DNA of 64,000 bases from Bacteroidaceae bacterium (GCA_017444485.1 JAFSWM010000015.1:1-64000); one strand, 5' to 3'; counted from the first letter of the stretch, positions 35,618-45,424 are shown. Made by a program: numbers and translations. The notes: generated by a model not told the origin, from the sequence alone.

Positions 35618-36478
35618 CTATCCTAAGTATTTGGTGAGGATTTCAATGTTTTCGGCTTCGCGCAGACGACGCAGGGCGCGCTCTTTGATTTGGCGCACAC
35701 GCTCGCGCGTCAGCCCCATCTGGCCGGCCACTTCTTCGGCGGTCATCTCGTGACGACCTATGCCGAACAGCATCTTGAGCACCGTGCGCTCGCGCTCGGA
35801 GAGGGTGCCGAGGGCGGCGTTTAAGTCGTTGAAGAGCGACTCCTTGTCCATCTTGTTGTCGGTGGCAGGGGCATTCTCGTCGGTCATGATGTCGATGAGG
35901 CTGTTGCTCTCGTCGTCCTGGAAAGGCGCGTCCACGCTCACCTTCTTGCCATTGGTACCGAGGGCGTCTTGTACCTTTTGCACGTCGGTGCCGAGGATGT
36001 CACTGAGTTCTTGCGCGCTGGGACGGCGCTCGTGTTCCTGCTCGAAATTGACGATGGCCTTAGTGAGTTTGCTCTGGAACCCCACTTGGTTCAAGGGCAT
36101 ACGCACAATGCGGCTCTGTTCGCTGATGGCCTGAAGAATACTTTGGCGGATCCACCACACGGCGTAACTGATGAACTTGAAGCCGCGCGTCTCGTCGAAC
36201 TTCTGAGCCGCCTTGATCAGCCCCAGGTTGCCCTCGTCGATGAGGTCGTTGAGCGCCAAACCCTGGTTTTGGTATTGTTTGGCCACACTGACCACAAAGC
36301 GCAGGTTTGCCTTCACGAGACGTTCCAAGGCCTCGCGGTCGCCCTTATGAATGCGCTGCGCCAGTTCGACCTCGTCGTCGGTAGAGATGAGCTCCTCGCG
36401 CCCGATTTCTACGAGATATTTGTCAAGAGCCGCACTCTGGCGGTTCGTAATGCTCTTGTTGATTTTCAGTTGCCGCAT
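35618..36478 (-). CDS. rpoD: primary sigma factor (Bacteroidetes type)
   Basis: The product is 286 residues long. It begins directly with the Bacteroidetes N-terminus MRQLKINKSITNRQSAALDKYL and lacks the acidic region 1.1. Regions 2 (LRFVVSVAKQYQNQGLALNDL, FKFISYAVWWIRQSILQAI), 3 and 4 (LSERERTVLKMLFGIG, MGLTRERVRQIKERAL) are intact. It directs polymerase to the TTG/TAnnTTTG promoters that recur through the window. A -7 element lies upstream at 36499-36506. Confidence 0.95.
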   Translation of the reverse strand: MRQLKINKSITNRQSAALDKYLVEIGREELISTDDEVELAQRIHKGDREALERLVKANLRFVVSVAKQYQNQGLALNDLIDEGNLGLIKAAQKFDETRGFKFISYAVWWIRQSILQAISEQSRIVRMPLNQVGFQSKLTKAIVNFEQEHERRPSAQELSDILGTDVQKVQDALGTNGKKVSVDAPFQDDESNSLIDIMTDENAPATDNKMDKESLFNDLNAALGTLSERERTVLKMLFGIGRHEMTAEEVAGQMGLTRERVRQIKERALRRLREAENIEILTKYLG

Positions 36479-36498
36479 AATTCGCCTAATTTGGTCTG

Positions 36499-36506
36499 CA
36501 AAAGTA
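36499..36506 (-). promoter_or_regulatory. -7 element for rpoD
   Basis: CAAAAGTA on the plus strand reads TACTTTTG on the minus strand, about 20 bases before the rpoD start. Confidence 0.5.
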
Positions 36507-36625
36507 TAAAATAAACGCTACGCCACGCTTTTTATTGCTGTTTTTGTGGTGTTTCTGTGAAACTACTGCACACTTTTTGACTTTTGTGCAGTGATTTTGC
36601 GCGTTTCTTGTCGCAGAAACGTGAA

Positions 36626-36662
36626 CAACGGCGCGCAAACCGTGGAGGTCTGCGCGCCGTTG
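36626..36662 (-). terminator. GC hairpin downstream of the small lipoprotein gene
   Basis: CAACGGCGCGCA (36626-36637) pairs exactly with TGCGCGCCGTTG (36651-36662), 31 bases after the lipoprotein stop. Confidence 0.65.
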
Positions 36663-36693
36663 TAGATCGTCGGAGGTAATGATGAGGGAGGGG

Positions 36694-37176
36694 TTATTTC
36701 GCCTCTTTTACTTTGGCGACCTTCATCCAGATGGTCTTGTCGACCTGGCGGTCATAGAGTTTGAAGATGGCTGTGCCGTCCACGATGTTGGGTTCAAGCA
36801 CCTCGATGTCGTAGATGTGGTTATCGTCTTTGGTGAAACTGAGCGTGGTACCGCTGACGGTGTACTTCAGTGTGCCCCCTACACCATACAGTCTGTGGAA
36901 GGTGGCCGTTCCGTCGGCTTTGAAGACCATGGAGGTCTCGAGCGCGGTGGGGCGTATGTTCTCCATGATGTTGGTGTTCACGTAGTCGGTCCAGCTGACG
37001 TACGTTCCGTTCTCGCTCACCTTGGCTGCCGTGGGTTGCCATTCACCGGTGCCAGATGCGAGGAATACGCTCATGATAAACTCGTTGGCATCGTCAGAGT
37101 CGCAGGAGACGAAGGCCGGTGCGCTGATGCTTAGAGCCAGTGCGAGGCCAAGCAAGGAGAAAAGAGCTTTCTTCAT
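36694..37176 (-). CDS. small lipoprotein, lipocalin-like beta protein
   Basis: The product is 160 residues long from ATG 37176, which begins a lipoprotein signal (MKKALFSLLGLALALS..., Cys 25). The mature part alternates polar and hydrophobic residues in beta-strand fashion (SMVFKADGTATFHRLYG, LKYTVSGTTLSFTKDD, GTAIFKLYDRQVDKTIWMKV), the pattern of Bacteroidales lipocalin-like surface lipoproteins. The ligand is unknown. It stands alone between terminators. Confidence 0.6.
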   Translation of the reverse strand: MKKALFSLLGLALALSISAPAFVSCDSDDANEFIMSVFLASGTGEWQPTAAKVSENGTYVSWTDYVNTNIMENIRPTALETSMVFKADGTATFHRLYGVGGTLKYTVSGTTLSFTKDDNHIYDIEVLEPNIVDGTAIFKLYDRQVDKTIWMKVAKVKEAK

Positions 37177-37395
37177 GATGGATAGATAGTTTGTTATGGG
37201 GCCATCTAAATTCAGCGGCAAAAGTTTGCTTTCCTGTATAAGTCACAAAGAGAACGAACAAGGTTCTTATGAAATCGATTGTAGAGACGAGGGATACGGA
37301 ACGCGAAGGTTGAGTATGAGCGGTGGAATACGTTGCAACGGTCATTGCAGGCTTGGGCATTGTGGTGGGAGCGGATGTGAAGGTGTCTGAATGGA

Positions 37396-37438
37396 AAGCG
37401 GACGGCCCGAGGCTTCGTGTGCCTCAGTCCGTCCGCTT
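37396..37438 (-). terminator. two-step hairpin downstream of galK
   Basis: AAGCGGACGG (37396-37405) pairs with CCGTCCGCTT (37429-37438); inside, GAGGC (37409-37413) pairs with GCCTC (37421-37425). It begins 25 bases after the galK stop on the minus strand. Confidence 0.7.
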
Positions 37439-37463
37439 GGGTAGGGAGTGGGGGAAAGAAATG

Positions 37464-38624
37464 TTAGCAGAGTTTGCGTGCGCCGTCGCCGATGACTACG
37501 TCGATGACGATGGGCTTCTTGCCGTATTTCTCTTCGAACTTCTCTACCACGACTTTCTTGAAGTTGGGAGCGAGTTCGTCGGCCACGAGGTTGATGGTGC
37601 AGCCGCCGAAGCCGCCACCCATGATGCGCGAGCCGGTCACGCCGCACTCTTTAGCCACATCGTTGAGGAAGTCGAGCTCTTCGCAACTCACTTCATATTC
37701 TTGCGAGAGGCCGTAGTGGGTGTCGTACATCATCTGGCCCACTTTCTCGTAGTCGTCGATCTCAAGGGCTTCGCAGACAGCGAGCACGCGAACCACTTCG
37801 CCGATGACGTAGCGAGCGCGCTTGTATTCGGCGCCGGTGATCTCGTCTTTGACCTCGTCGAGCATCTCCATGGTGGCGTCGCGCAGGCTTTGCACTTCGG
37901 GGTGCTTCTTGGCGATGACCTCAGCCACGTGCTCGCACTGCAGGCGGCGCTCGTTGTAGGGCGAGCCTTTAAGTTCGTGCTTCACGCAACTGTTCACGAG
38001 TACGAGTTGGTAGCCTTTGGGATGCCAGGGGAAGTACTCCACTTCGCCGCTGCGGCAGTCCATGCGCATCAGGTGTCCGGCCTTGCCGAGGCAAGAGATG
38101 GCCTGGTCCATGATGCCGCAGTTCACGCCGATGTACTTGTGCTCGGTGCGCTGGCCCACGCGGGCAAGTTCCATCCGATCGATCTTGTTGTCGCCGAAGA
38201 GGTCGTTCAGGGCGAAGGCGTAAGTGCTCTCAAGGGCGGCGCTACTGCTCATGCCAGCGCCGAGGGGTACGTCGCCGGCGAAGGCGGTGTTGAAACCCTC
38301 AACGGGCACACCGAGCGCCATCATCTCACGGCACACTCCGTATATATATCTTGCCCAGGTGGCCTTGGGGCCTTGCTCGTCGTCGAGCGAGAACTGCACG
38401 CGGTCCTTGAGGTCAATGCTGTAGGCATCCACGTTGCGCGTGCCGTTGGGCTTGATCTCGGCAATCATTCCCTGCTCCACAGCGCCGGGGAATACGTAGC
38501 CGTTGTTGTAGTCGGTGTGTTCGCCGATGAGGTTGATGCGTCCAGGGGCTGCGTACACGTTGCCCGTTGTGCCGCCGAAGTGCTTGAGGAAGCGGCTGCG
38601 AACGTCTTCAATGGTCAATTTCAT
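37464..38624 (-). CDS. galK: galactokinase
   Basis: The product is 386 residues long. GRINLIGEHTDYNNGYVFP (near residue 28) is the galactokinase signature, PLGAGMSSSAALE the GHMP ATP loop, and GSRIMGGGFGGCTINLV the third motif. It makes galactose 1-phosphate. It lies 33 bases after a sugar:proton symporter gene on the same strand, forming a galactose uptake unit; an epimerase gene is not in view. Confidence 0.95.
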   Translation of the reverse strand: MKLTIEDVRSRFLKHFGGTTGNVYAAPGRINLIGEHTDYNNGYVFPGAVEQGMIAEIKPNGTRNVDAYSIDLKDRVQFSLDDEQGPKATWARYIYGVCREMMALGVPVEGFNTAFAGDVPLGAGMSSSAALESTYAFALNDLFGDNKIDRMELARVGQRTEHKYIGVNCGIMDQAISCLGKAGHLMRMDCRSGEVEYFPWHPKGYQLVLVNSCVKHELKGSPYNERRLQCEHVAEVIAKKHPEVQSLRDATMEMLDEVKDEITGAEYKRARYVIGEVVRVLAVCEALEIDDYEKVGQMMYDTHYGLSQEYEVSCEELDFLNDVAKECGVTGSRIMGGGFGGCTINLVADELAPNFKKVVVEKFEEKYGKKPIVIDVVIGDGARKLC

Positions 38625-38657
38625 AATGTTGTTTTTTTACTTATTCGTTGTATGAGA

Positions 38658-39953
38658 TTATTCTTCGGAGCGTTTGCTTACGCGGCTGCCAACCAGGGCG
38701 TAGAACAGGATGTAGGCGGCGCAGAATACGACAACCCAGAAACTGGTGATATAGTTCGTTGCGTCGGCCACAGCGCCTTGCACAGCCATCATTACGGCAC
38801 AGCCGAACACCATGGTCATGAAGATGCCAGAGGCGATGGCGGTGTACTTACCGAGACCTTCAACAGCCATGTTGAAGATAGCGCCCCACATCACACTGGT
38901 GCAGAGGCCCACGAGCAGGAAGGCGAAGATGCCGACGGGGATTTCCTGCCAGATAAGTTCAAGCTTGCCCCAATCCACGCCGGGGAAGTTCACGAGCGTG
39001 TCGGCGGGTGCGAACATGCCGAAGAGCACGAGGCAGAGCGTGGCGATGCTGACGGTGGTCACCATGGTGCGGCTGCTGATCTTGTTGCCGATGGCTGCGC
39101 CGACGAAGCGGCCCACAAGCATCATGAACCAATAGACGGCAACGAGCAAGCCGGCAATACCTGCCGAGATGCCGAAGCCACCCGCTTCTTTTGTGGCAGT
39201 GAGGTATTGCAGCACGTAGTTGGGCACACCCACCTCAATGCCCATGTAGAGGAAGATGGCCAGCGCGCCGAGGGCAAAGTGGCGGTAACTCATTGCTCCC
39301 TTGATGAGGCCGAGTTCCACGGGGGCTTGCTCCGGCTCTTCAATCTTGGTGAAGAGGATAACCACGAAGGCGATGACGAAGATGGCGAGGGCGATCATCA
39401 GTGCAGGCGTGGCGTCGGAGATCTTGGCCTTGGTAGCGTCAGCGATGAGCGCACCCATGAGGATGTAGCAGCACACGGCGGCTGTGGAGTTGAACACACC
39501 GCCTATCTGGATGAGCTGGTTGCCCTTGTTGCCGCCGCCGCCGAGCAGGTTGAGCATGGGGTTTACTACGCAGTTGAGGATACACATCGTCAGGCCGCTA
39601 ATGAAAGCGCCGAGCAGGTAAACACCGAACACTGTGCCGATGTTAGAGCCATCGCCAGCGTCGATCAGGCCGCTGCACCACTGGATAAGGATGCCGACAA
39701 TGCCGACAAGGAGGCCGATGAGCGCGGTCTTCTTGTAGCCAAACTTGGAAATGAGCATACCTGCGGGGATACCCATCACGAGGTAGGCCACGAAGTTGCC
39801 GTAGTTACCGATTTGGGCGAGCACGTTGCTGATTTCGCCCTGGTTCTTGATGATGGTTGCCATCGGCGTGCACAAGTTTGTCACGAAGGCAATCATGGCG
39901 AAGAGCGCGATCATCACGATGATGGCTCCCCATTGTTTTGCTTGTTTTGCCAT
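38658..39953 (-). CDS. MFS sugar transporter, FucP/GluP family (likely galactose)
   Basis: The product is 431 residues long with 12 membrane segments. ITFVTNLCTPMATIIK-like N-terminus, GIPAGMLISKFGYKKTALIG and the C-terminal MWGAIFNMAVEGLGKYTAIASG match the FucP/GluP/GalP-type sugar:proton symporters of Bacteroidetes. Its partner galK suggests galactose or a galactose-containing substrate. A -7 element for the pair lies at 40085-40092. Confidence 0.85.
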   Translation of the reverse strand: MAKQAKQWGAIIVMIALFAMIAFVTNLCTPMATIIKNQGEISNVLAQIGNYGNFVAYLVMGIPAGMLISKFGYKKTALIGLLVGIVGILIQWCSGLIDAGDGSNIGTVFGVYLLGAFISGLTMCILNCVVNPMLNLLGGGGNKGNQLIQIGGVFNSTAAVCCYILMGALIADATKAKISDATPALMIALAIFVIAFVVILFTKIEEPEQAPVELGLIKGAMSYRHFALGALAIFLYMGIEVGVPNYVLQYLTATKEAGGFGISAGIAGLLVAVYWFMMLVGRFVGAAIGNKISSRTMVTTVSIATLCLVLFGMFAPADTLVNFPGVDWGKLELIWQEIPVGIFAFLLVGLCTSVMWGAIFNMAVEGLGKYTAIASGIFMTMVFGCAVMMAVQGAVADATNYITSFWVVVFCAAYILFYALVGSRVSKRSEE

Positions 39954-40084
39954 AAGTTGTTTTTGATGGTTTATGATAGGTTTGTCTTATACGCAGTGTT
40001 CCTCAGGAATGGTCAGTGTCTGTCGTAGTGATATAAATGAGGCTTGCACCCTCGCCCTTTCAGCGAAAGGCGCAAACTGTGGCG

Positions 40085-40092
40085 CAAAGTTA
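40085..40092 (-). promoter_or_regulatory. -7 element for the galactose operon
   Basis: CAAAGTTA on the plus strand is TAACTTTG on the minus strand. It predicts a 5' leader of about 125 bases before the transporter ATG. No matching TTG is seen. Confidence 0.4.
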
Positions 40093-40200
40093 GTAAACGA
40101 AATCCGTAAAATAATTATGCATACCCCCTTTTTTGTAATGCGTGATTGAAAAAAATACGGAATTAGCGCGATGGTCGGCGTGGCGCAGGGCGTTCGCGGC

Positions 40201-41442
40201 TCAGCCTTTCCGCATGGCGCGTTCACGTTTCAGTTCGTTGTAGGTGATGATACGCGCGCGTATGATCTTATATCGGAATGTCAGGCAGCAGGTCAGGAAA
40301 TAGACGGCAGCCTGCACCCACAGGGCGTCCCACTCGTGTCTTGCTTCGAGCAGGTCTGCGCCCATGGAGTTGATGTGTATGAATCCGTTGATGCCGAATG
40401 TGCTTGGGAAGAGCCAGGAGATGACTTTGAGCCACTGCGGTATTGCTGCGCTGGGCCATGATACGCCACTGACGAACAGCAATGGCACGCTGACAAAGAC
40501 GCAGATGAGCATGACGTTCTCGCGCTCGCGTATCAGTGCGCTCAAGGTCATGGCGAAGAAGGTGATGGCCAGCAGGAACGGCACGAGGAAGAACGCTATT
40601 GTCACTGGGTTGCCAATTTGTGGGAAGCCGAAAAGACGCGGTATCACGCCGAGGGCAATGACGCTTTGCGCGATGTAGATGAGCAGATAGACTGCGCTTT
40701 TTCCAAACACGATGCGCAGCAATCCGTTGTGGCTCTTCTCTACTGGGATGAGTTCGTGCAGGCGATTGTTTTCCCGCGCTGTTCCGGCGAGCATCCCCAC
40801 GCCAAGCATAAGTGTCTGTTGCAGGATGAGGATGAGCACCGCGGGCAGCAGAAACGAGGCCATGCCGCCTTGAGGGTTGTAGAGGTTCACCTCTTCGTAA
40901 CTGATGGGATAGATGGTCACCTTGTCTTGCTCATTGGTGGTGTTGCCAGCACGCTCCACTTTCACCTTCGCGTTGAGATGAAGCGACACGTTGGTGTTGG
41001 CCACCAGGATGGCTTTGTAGTACAGCAGACCGCTCATGTCGCAAAAGAGGCTTACGCGGGCCTGAATCCCCTTGTTGATGTTGTCGGCAAACTCTCGCGG
41101 CACGCACACTACACCGTAGGCCTCACGGCGCTTCACCATCTCTTTGGCTTCTTCCATGTTGGCGCAGTAGGCCACGATCTGCACGTCGGGCGTGCCGTCC
41201 ACGCGTCTCAGGTAGTCGCGGCTTGTGGCTGTGCGGCTCAGGTCCACTACGGCGACCGGCACTTCGCGGATAGTCTCGGTGGTATAGATGAGGGAGTAGA
41301 GTATGGGGTAGAAAATGGGGACGATGATAAGGAACATCACTACGCCTTCGTCACGAAACACGTTGCGCATTTCCCTGTTGAAGATAAACAGGAAGGCGCG
41401 CAGGCTTTCTTTCCAGTAGGAGGCGTAGTATTGGCGTATCAT
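40201..41442 (-). CDS. ABC-2 type permease subunit
   Basis: The product is 413 residues long. One membrane segment near the N-terminus (VVMFLIIVPIFYPILYSLIY) is followed by a large extracytoplasmic domain and five C-terminal segments ending with LFVSGVSWPSAAIPQWLKVI, the ABC-2/YhhJ-type layout. It overlaps the next permease gene by four bases. With the HlyD and TolC genes upstream it forms an export route across both membranes. No ATPase gene is adjacent. Confidence 0.85.
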   Translation of the reverse strand: MIRQYYASYWKESLRAFLFIFNREMRNVFRDEGVVMFLIIVPIFYPILYSLIYTTETIREVPVAVVDLSRTATSRDYLRRVDGTPDVQIVAYCANMEEAKEMVKRREAYGVVCVPREFADNINKGIQARVSLFCDMSGLLYYKAILVANTNVSLHLNAKVKVERAGNTTNEQDKVTIYPISYEEVNLYNPQGGMASFLLPAVLILILQQTLMLGVGMLAGTARENNRLHELIPVEKSHNGLLRIVFGKSAVYLLIYIAQSVIALGVIPRLFGFPQIGNPVTIAFFLVPFLLAITFFAMTLSALIRERENVMLICVFVSVPLLFVSGVSWPSAAIPQWLKVISWLFPSTFGINGFIHINSMGADLLEARHEWDALWVQAAVYFLTCCLTFRYKIIRARIITYNELKRERAMRKG

Positions 41443-42599
41443 GACACGTAGGTGTAGTTCAGCACGCTGTACTTAATCCTCGGCAGCAGCAGCAACGGCG
41501 CTGCGGCGAAGAGGAGGAGCGCGAGGAAGTTCCAGAAGGCGTACTGCCACGGAAATCCATTGAGCGCGCAGTTCACGTAGATCAAGAAGTAGTGGCGCAG
41601 GGGGAACAGCACAGCGAGCCCCTGCACGGCGGGATGCATCGCCATCACGGGGAACGTCATGCCGCACATACTGAAACTAAGCACGCTCCACAATGACGTG
41701 AGGCTCATGCTCATGCGCAGCGAGGGTGTGATTCCGAAAAAGAGTAGCCCCAACCCTTGTCCTGCCAGGACGAGCATGGTCATTGCGCCGAGCATCACCG
41801 GTATTCCGCAGTGGCACGGGAAGTGCAGCACGGCGTAGAACAGCAGCACATAGATAGCCCCCATCAACCAGAAGATGGTGAACTGCGGTACGAGTTTTGC
41901 CCACAATGCGCGCTTGATGCTTCCCTTGGCCAGGTGCATCCATTCCTGTGCGGTGCCGTCCTTGATTTCCGTACCAACGCTGTAGGCGGTGAGCAGCGCC
42001 ACAAAGAGCAGCAGCATGCCCGGGACAATGGTGTTGCTCAGGTACACGTTGTAGTTCAGCCAGGGGTTGTTGATGGGGTGCGTGTCCATCACCACGGGCT
42101 GCAGGTAGGCCATGGCCTGATCCTCGGTGGCTCCTTTTGCAAACAGCACCTTTCTTGCCGCTGCGCCCGAGGCCAACTCACTCATCATGCGCAGATCCTG
42201 ATACGTCAGTGAGGCCGCGATGAGGTAGCTGTAATTGACGTAGAACGACACGGTGGCCTGTTCCTGCCTATTGGCTTTCTCTGTCGTGTTTTTGGGAATG
42301 AAGAAGAAGGCATAGATGTCGCCTCGTTGCATCGCGCGGCGTGCCTCGCCCATGTTGGCGTAGTTGGCCACGATATGGGTGCGCTGGAAGGCGTCAAGGT
42401 TGCGCGCAATGTTGCGTGTGGTGCTTGTGCCATCAAGGTCCACAAGCCCCACGGGTAGGTTGTTCGGCAATCCCGACTGCATCAACAGCACGAAGAAGGC
42501 GTACACACCCAATGGGGCGATGACCATCACGAACCAGTACACGGGTCGCTCGGCCATACGCAGAAACTCGCGCTTGAACAGTTGCAGGAAGTTGAACAT
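41439..42599 (-). CDS. ABC-2 type permease subunit (second)
   Basis: The product is 386 residues long with the same layout as its neighbour: an N-terminal membrane segment (YWFMVIAPLGVYAFFVLLM), a large periplasmic domain, and C-terminal segments with SMCGMTFPVMAMHPAVQGLA. Weak similarity between the two suggests an old duplication. The pair likely forms a heterodimeric channel. Confidence 0.85.
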   Translation of the reverse strand: MFNFLQLFKREFLRMAERPVYWFVMVIAPLGVYAFFVLLMQSGLPNNLPVGLVDLDGTSTTRNIARNLDAFQRTHIVANYANMGEARRAMQRGDIYAFFFIPKNTTEKANRQEQATVSFYVNYSYLIAASLTYQDLRMMSELASGAAARKVLFAKGATEDQAMAYLQPVVMDTHPINNPWLNYNVYLSNTIVPGMLLLFVALLTAYSVGTEIKDGTAQEWMHLAKGSIKRALWAKLVPQFTIFWLMGAIYVLLFYAVLHFPCHCGIPVMLGAMTMLVLAGQGLGLLFFGITPSLRMSMSLTSLWSVLSFSMCGMTFPVMAMHPAVQGLAVLFPLRHYFLIYVNCALNGFPWQYAFWNFLALLLFAAAPLLLLPRIKYSVLNYTYVS

Positions 42600-42617
42600 A
42601 GGTGCGAGAGCGTGCGA

Positions 42618-43610
42618 TTACTGCTTGAGCAGCACCGACATGCCGGGCTTCATCCCGGGTATCGGCTTGACGGGGCGGCAGCGCACCTCAAAGGTCTTCA
42701 TGTCGTACTGCCCCATGGTCTTCGTGGCTTTCCATACCGCATAACTGCCCAGGTCTTTGATGTAGTACACGGCGAAGTTGTACGTCTTGTCGCCCAGGGC
42801 CGGCACTGTGGCCTCCACCACCTTGCCCACGGCGAAGTGTTGGAGGCGATCTTCGCGCACGTTGAACGTCACCCAGATGTCCTGCATCACGGCCACGTTC
42901 ATGATTGGTGCCCCCGTCCCCACGAGTTCGCCCACCGAGGGAAATATCTCTGTCACCTCGCCGTCTTGTGTGGCTCGGAGCACCGTTTCGCGCTGATATG
43001 CGCCCACCTCGTGTGCTGCGCCTTGTGCCCTTCTCACCTGTGCTGCGGCGGCTTCGCGATCCTGGCGTTGCGCACCCGCCAGTGCCATGTCGTACTGGCT
43101 TCGTGCGGCGCGCTCGTCGGCCTGTGCTGCATCGTATTGTGCCTTCACCTCGTCGCGCCGTTGGCCAGTGACCACACCCTCTTGGTAGAGGTTCTCTATG
43201 CGTGTGTAACTCTTCTGCAAGATGTCCACTTGTATCTTCGCTTTGTTCCACAGTTCGCGTGCGGCACGTATCTGCTCTTCGCGTGCACCCGCCTCGGCCT
43301 TGTCTTCAAGCGCGCGTGCAGCATCGATGGCGGCATCGGCCTGCTCGCGTTTGGCCTCCACCTCGGGGGCTTCGAGTGTGACGAGCAGATCGCCTGTGTG
43401 CACCGTGTCGCCTTCGTGCACGTGCAGTTGCAGCACGCGCGATGGCACTTTCGACGACACGCGGTATTCCGTCACTTCCACTTGCCCCTGTATGGTCTCC
43501 GTCTGTTTGCGGAATGCGAAGTAACTGCCTGCCGCCACTAAGGCCACGACCGCCATGAAGATCAGCAGTGGCGGTAATATGTTGGGCTTCTTCTCGTTTT
43601 TGGCTTTCAT
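42618..43610 (-). CDS. HlyD/EmrA family membrane fusion protein
   Basis: The product is 330 residues long. An N-terminal anchor (LPPLLIFMAVVALVAAGSYF) is followed by the lipoyl-like half VPSRVLQLHVHEGDTVHTGD, a long alpha hairpin (about 80-190, rich in Ala, Arg and Glu), the second half, and GMKPGMSVLLKQ at the C-terminus. It links the inner-membrane ABC permeases to TolC. Confidence 0.9.
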   Translation of the reverse strand: MKAKNEKKPNILPPLLIFMAVVALVAAGSYFAFRKQTETIQGQVEVTEYRVSSKVPSRVLQLHVHEGDTVHTGDLLVTLEAPEVEAKREQADAAIDAARALEDKAEAGAREEQIRAARELWNKAKIQVDILQKSYTRIENLYQEGVVTGQRRDEVKAQYDAAQADERAARSQYDMALAGAQRQDREAAAAQVRRAQGAAHEVGAYQRETVLRATQDGEVTEIFPSVGELVGTGAPIMNVAVMQDIWVTFNVREDRLQHFAVGKVVEATVPALGDKTYNFAVYYIKDLGSYAVWKATKTMGQYDMKTFEVRCRPVKPIPGMKPGMSVLLKQ

Positions 43611-43691
43611 TGTGGTGCTTGTCGTTGTGTGATGTTGGTCGGTATGGGATGGGCTGTCACGCGTTGTGGTGACTTGTGGTGCTTGGTGTGT

Positions 43692-45179
43692 TCAGTCCAG
43701 CAGGCCCAGGGCTTTGCGCAGGGCTGTCTGCGCCAGGCGCACCTCCACCTGTGCGTCGATTTTTTCGCTGTGTGCCTGCAGCCAGGCGGTGTGTGCTTGC
43801 AACACGTCGCTGGTGGTGATGACCTGCTCGTGGTGGCCCAGGTTGGCTATTCTGACGTTCTCGTCGGCACGCTCCAGGTTGTGGCGGCTGAGGTTCACGC
43901 GGCGGTGTGCTTCTGTGAGGCGGTAGCGACACTGGCTAACTTGCAGGGCAATCTTTTCCTGTGTGTCCTGAAGGCGTAGGGTGGTGACGAGGCCTTCGGC
44001 GCGTGCGGCCTTGCGTTTGTAGCGTCCCTCGTGCCAACTCCAAATAGGCATAGAGAATGTCACCCCTACGGCCCAGTTGCCGCGCAGCCGCCTCTCGAAG
44101 CCGTTATAGAGCGAGGGCGTGCTGAGTGTAAGGCCCGCCACGAGTGCTATTTGGGGGCGGAAGTCGGCAGCCACGATGCGCTCTTTCTCCTTATATATAT
44201 TAGAGGCCAGGTTGAGTTGTCTGATCTCAGAGCGGTGGTCGTAGGCCGTCTGTGCGTCGCCCTGTGGGTCGGATGCGGCGGTGGCCACGTCATCAAGGTC
44301 TTCGTCGGCCAGGCGCACCTCGGTGTTGAGCGGCAGGCCGCACAATTGGCAGAGCAGCATCCTTGAAAGCGCCAATCCGTCTTCCACCTTGAGCAGTGTC
44401 ATCTCGGCATCGTCCACCTTCACGTTCACATTCAGCAGTTGCGAGCGCGTAGCCACTTCTTCGCGCACCATCAATTCCACGTCGTGTTCCAGGTGTCGGA
44501 GCATCTCCAGGTAGTCCTCGGCCAGTTTCTTTTTGGCGCAGAGCGACACAACTTGCCAGTAGGCGGTCTCCACGTCGAGCATCAGTTCCTCCTCCGCCCC
44601 GCGCAACTGTTCGGCTGCGAGTTGTGCGGAATAGTCGGTGAGGCGGTTGTACGCACGTATCTTCCCGCCCATATAGACGGGCTGTGTGAGCAACAGGGCT
44701 GCGCCGCCCACGTTGCGGGTGTCGGTGTTGAAGGCGTCCACCACGCCTTGCCCCGCGCTGTTGAGGGCGTCGGCGAAACTTTGTGCGCCGCTCTGCACGC
44801 GTTGTAGCAGTCCGGCGAGTTCGGGGTGGCGTTGCAGGATGGGGCCAGCCATCTCCATCAGTTGCGGCATGCGCTCGGCCAGTGGGGATAAGAGGTTCGT
44901 GCCGAGGTTGCCCAACGCGTCTTTCTGCCCGTCGCTCAGAATGGATACCGAACGCCCCAGGCGCAGGTAGGTGGCGGTGAGTTGCAGTTTTGGCAGCGAG
45001 TTGGTGTGTGCCGCATCGCGCTCGGCGGCGCGCATCGTCACGGTGGCGCGTGCTGCCGCCAGCGAAGCATTGTCGGTTAGGGCCATGTCCTTGCATTCCT
45101 GCAAGGTGAGTACCCGTTGTGCGGATGTGTGGAGTAGGAATATAGAAAAAAGCCCTACAAGGACTGCGATTCGTCTCAT
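43692..45179 (-). CDS. TolC family outer membrane efflux protein
   Basis: The product is 495 residues long from ATG 45179, which begins a signal peptide (MRRIAVLVGLFSIFLLHTSA); the frame is open for 56 more codons upstream but crosses the promoter. LTLQECKDMALTDNASLAAA is the typical TolC N-terminus, and the chain is helical with two OEP repeats. It heads the minus-strand TolC-HlyD-permease-permease operon, which probably exports a drug or small metabolite. Confidence 0.9.
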   Translation of the reverse strand: MRRIAVLVGLFSIFLLHTSAQRVLTLQECKDMALTDNASLAAARATVTMRAAERDAAHTNSLPKLQLTATYLRLGRSVSILSDGQKDALGNLGTNLLSPLAERMPQLMEMAGPILQRHPELAGLLQRVQSGAQSFADALNSAGQGVVDAFNTDTRNVGGAALLLTQPVYMGGKIRAYNRLTDYSAQLAAEQLRGAEEELMLDVETAYWQVVSLCAKKKLAEDYLEMLRHLEHDVELMVREEVATRSQLLNVNVKVDDAEMTLLKVEDGLALSRMLLCQLCGLPLNTEVRLADEDLDDVATAASDPQGDAQTAYDHRSEIRQLNLASNIYKEKERIVAADFRPQIALVAGLTLSTPSLYNGFERRLRGNWAVGVTFSMPIWSWHEGRYKRKAARAEGLVTTLRLQDTQEKIALQVSQCRYRLTEAHRRVNLSRHNLERADENVRIANLGHHEQVITTSDVLQAHTAWLQAHSEKIDAQVEVRLAQTALRKALGLLD

Positions 45180-45200
45180 GAAAACGTGCTGTTTTGTCTG

Positions 45201-45208
45201 CAAAGGTA
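45201..45208 (-). promoter_or_regulatory. -7 element for the TolC operon
   Basis: CAAAGGTA on the plus strand is TACCTTTG on the minus strand, 22 bases before the TolC start. Confidence 0.45.
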
Positions 45209-45393
45209 CGGCATTTTCATTTTTTGCCGACCATTTCCCTTCATTTTCTATAATTGCTGCACATTTCTCCCTATATATAGCGAAGGCAGCCCATCCTGTG
45301 CAATTCAGTGTGTTTTTTTGCAGTTGCTTGGCGGTTCGGTGGTGCAATAGCCGCGCAGGGAGTTCAAAAAGTGGTTTTTTTCATTGAAAAAGG

Positions 45394-45424
45394 TTGCGCG
45401 GTTGGCTTGCAGTGCTTACTTTTG
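45394..45424 (+). promoter_or_regulatory. promoter of rplU-rpmA
   Basis: TTG at 45394-45396 and TACTTTTG at 45417-45424 are 20 bases apart, a complete match to the Bacteroidetes consensus. Transcription should begin near 45431, leaving a leader of about 84 bases. Confidence 0.75.

Noticed and set aside
37323..40028. A 901-codon open frame on the plus strand
   Set aside because: It is antisense to galK and its transporter, both of which have full family motifs. The frame is open only because of their codon bias.
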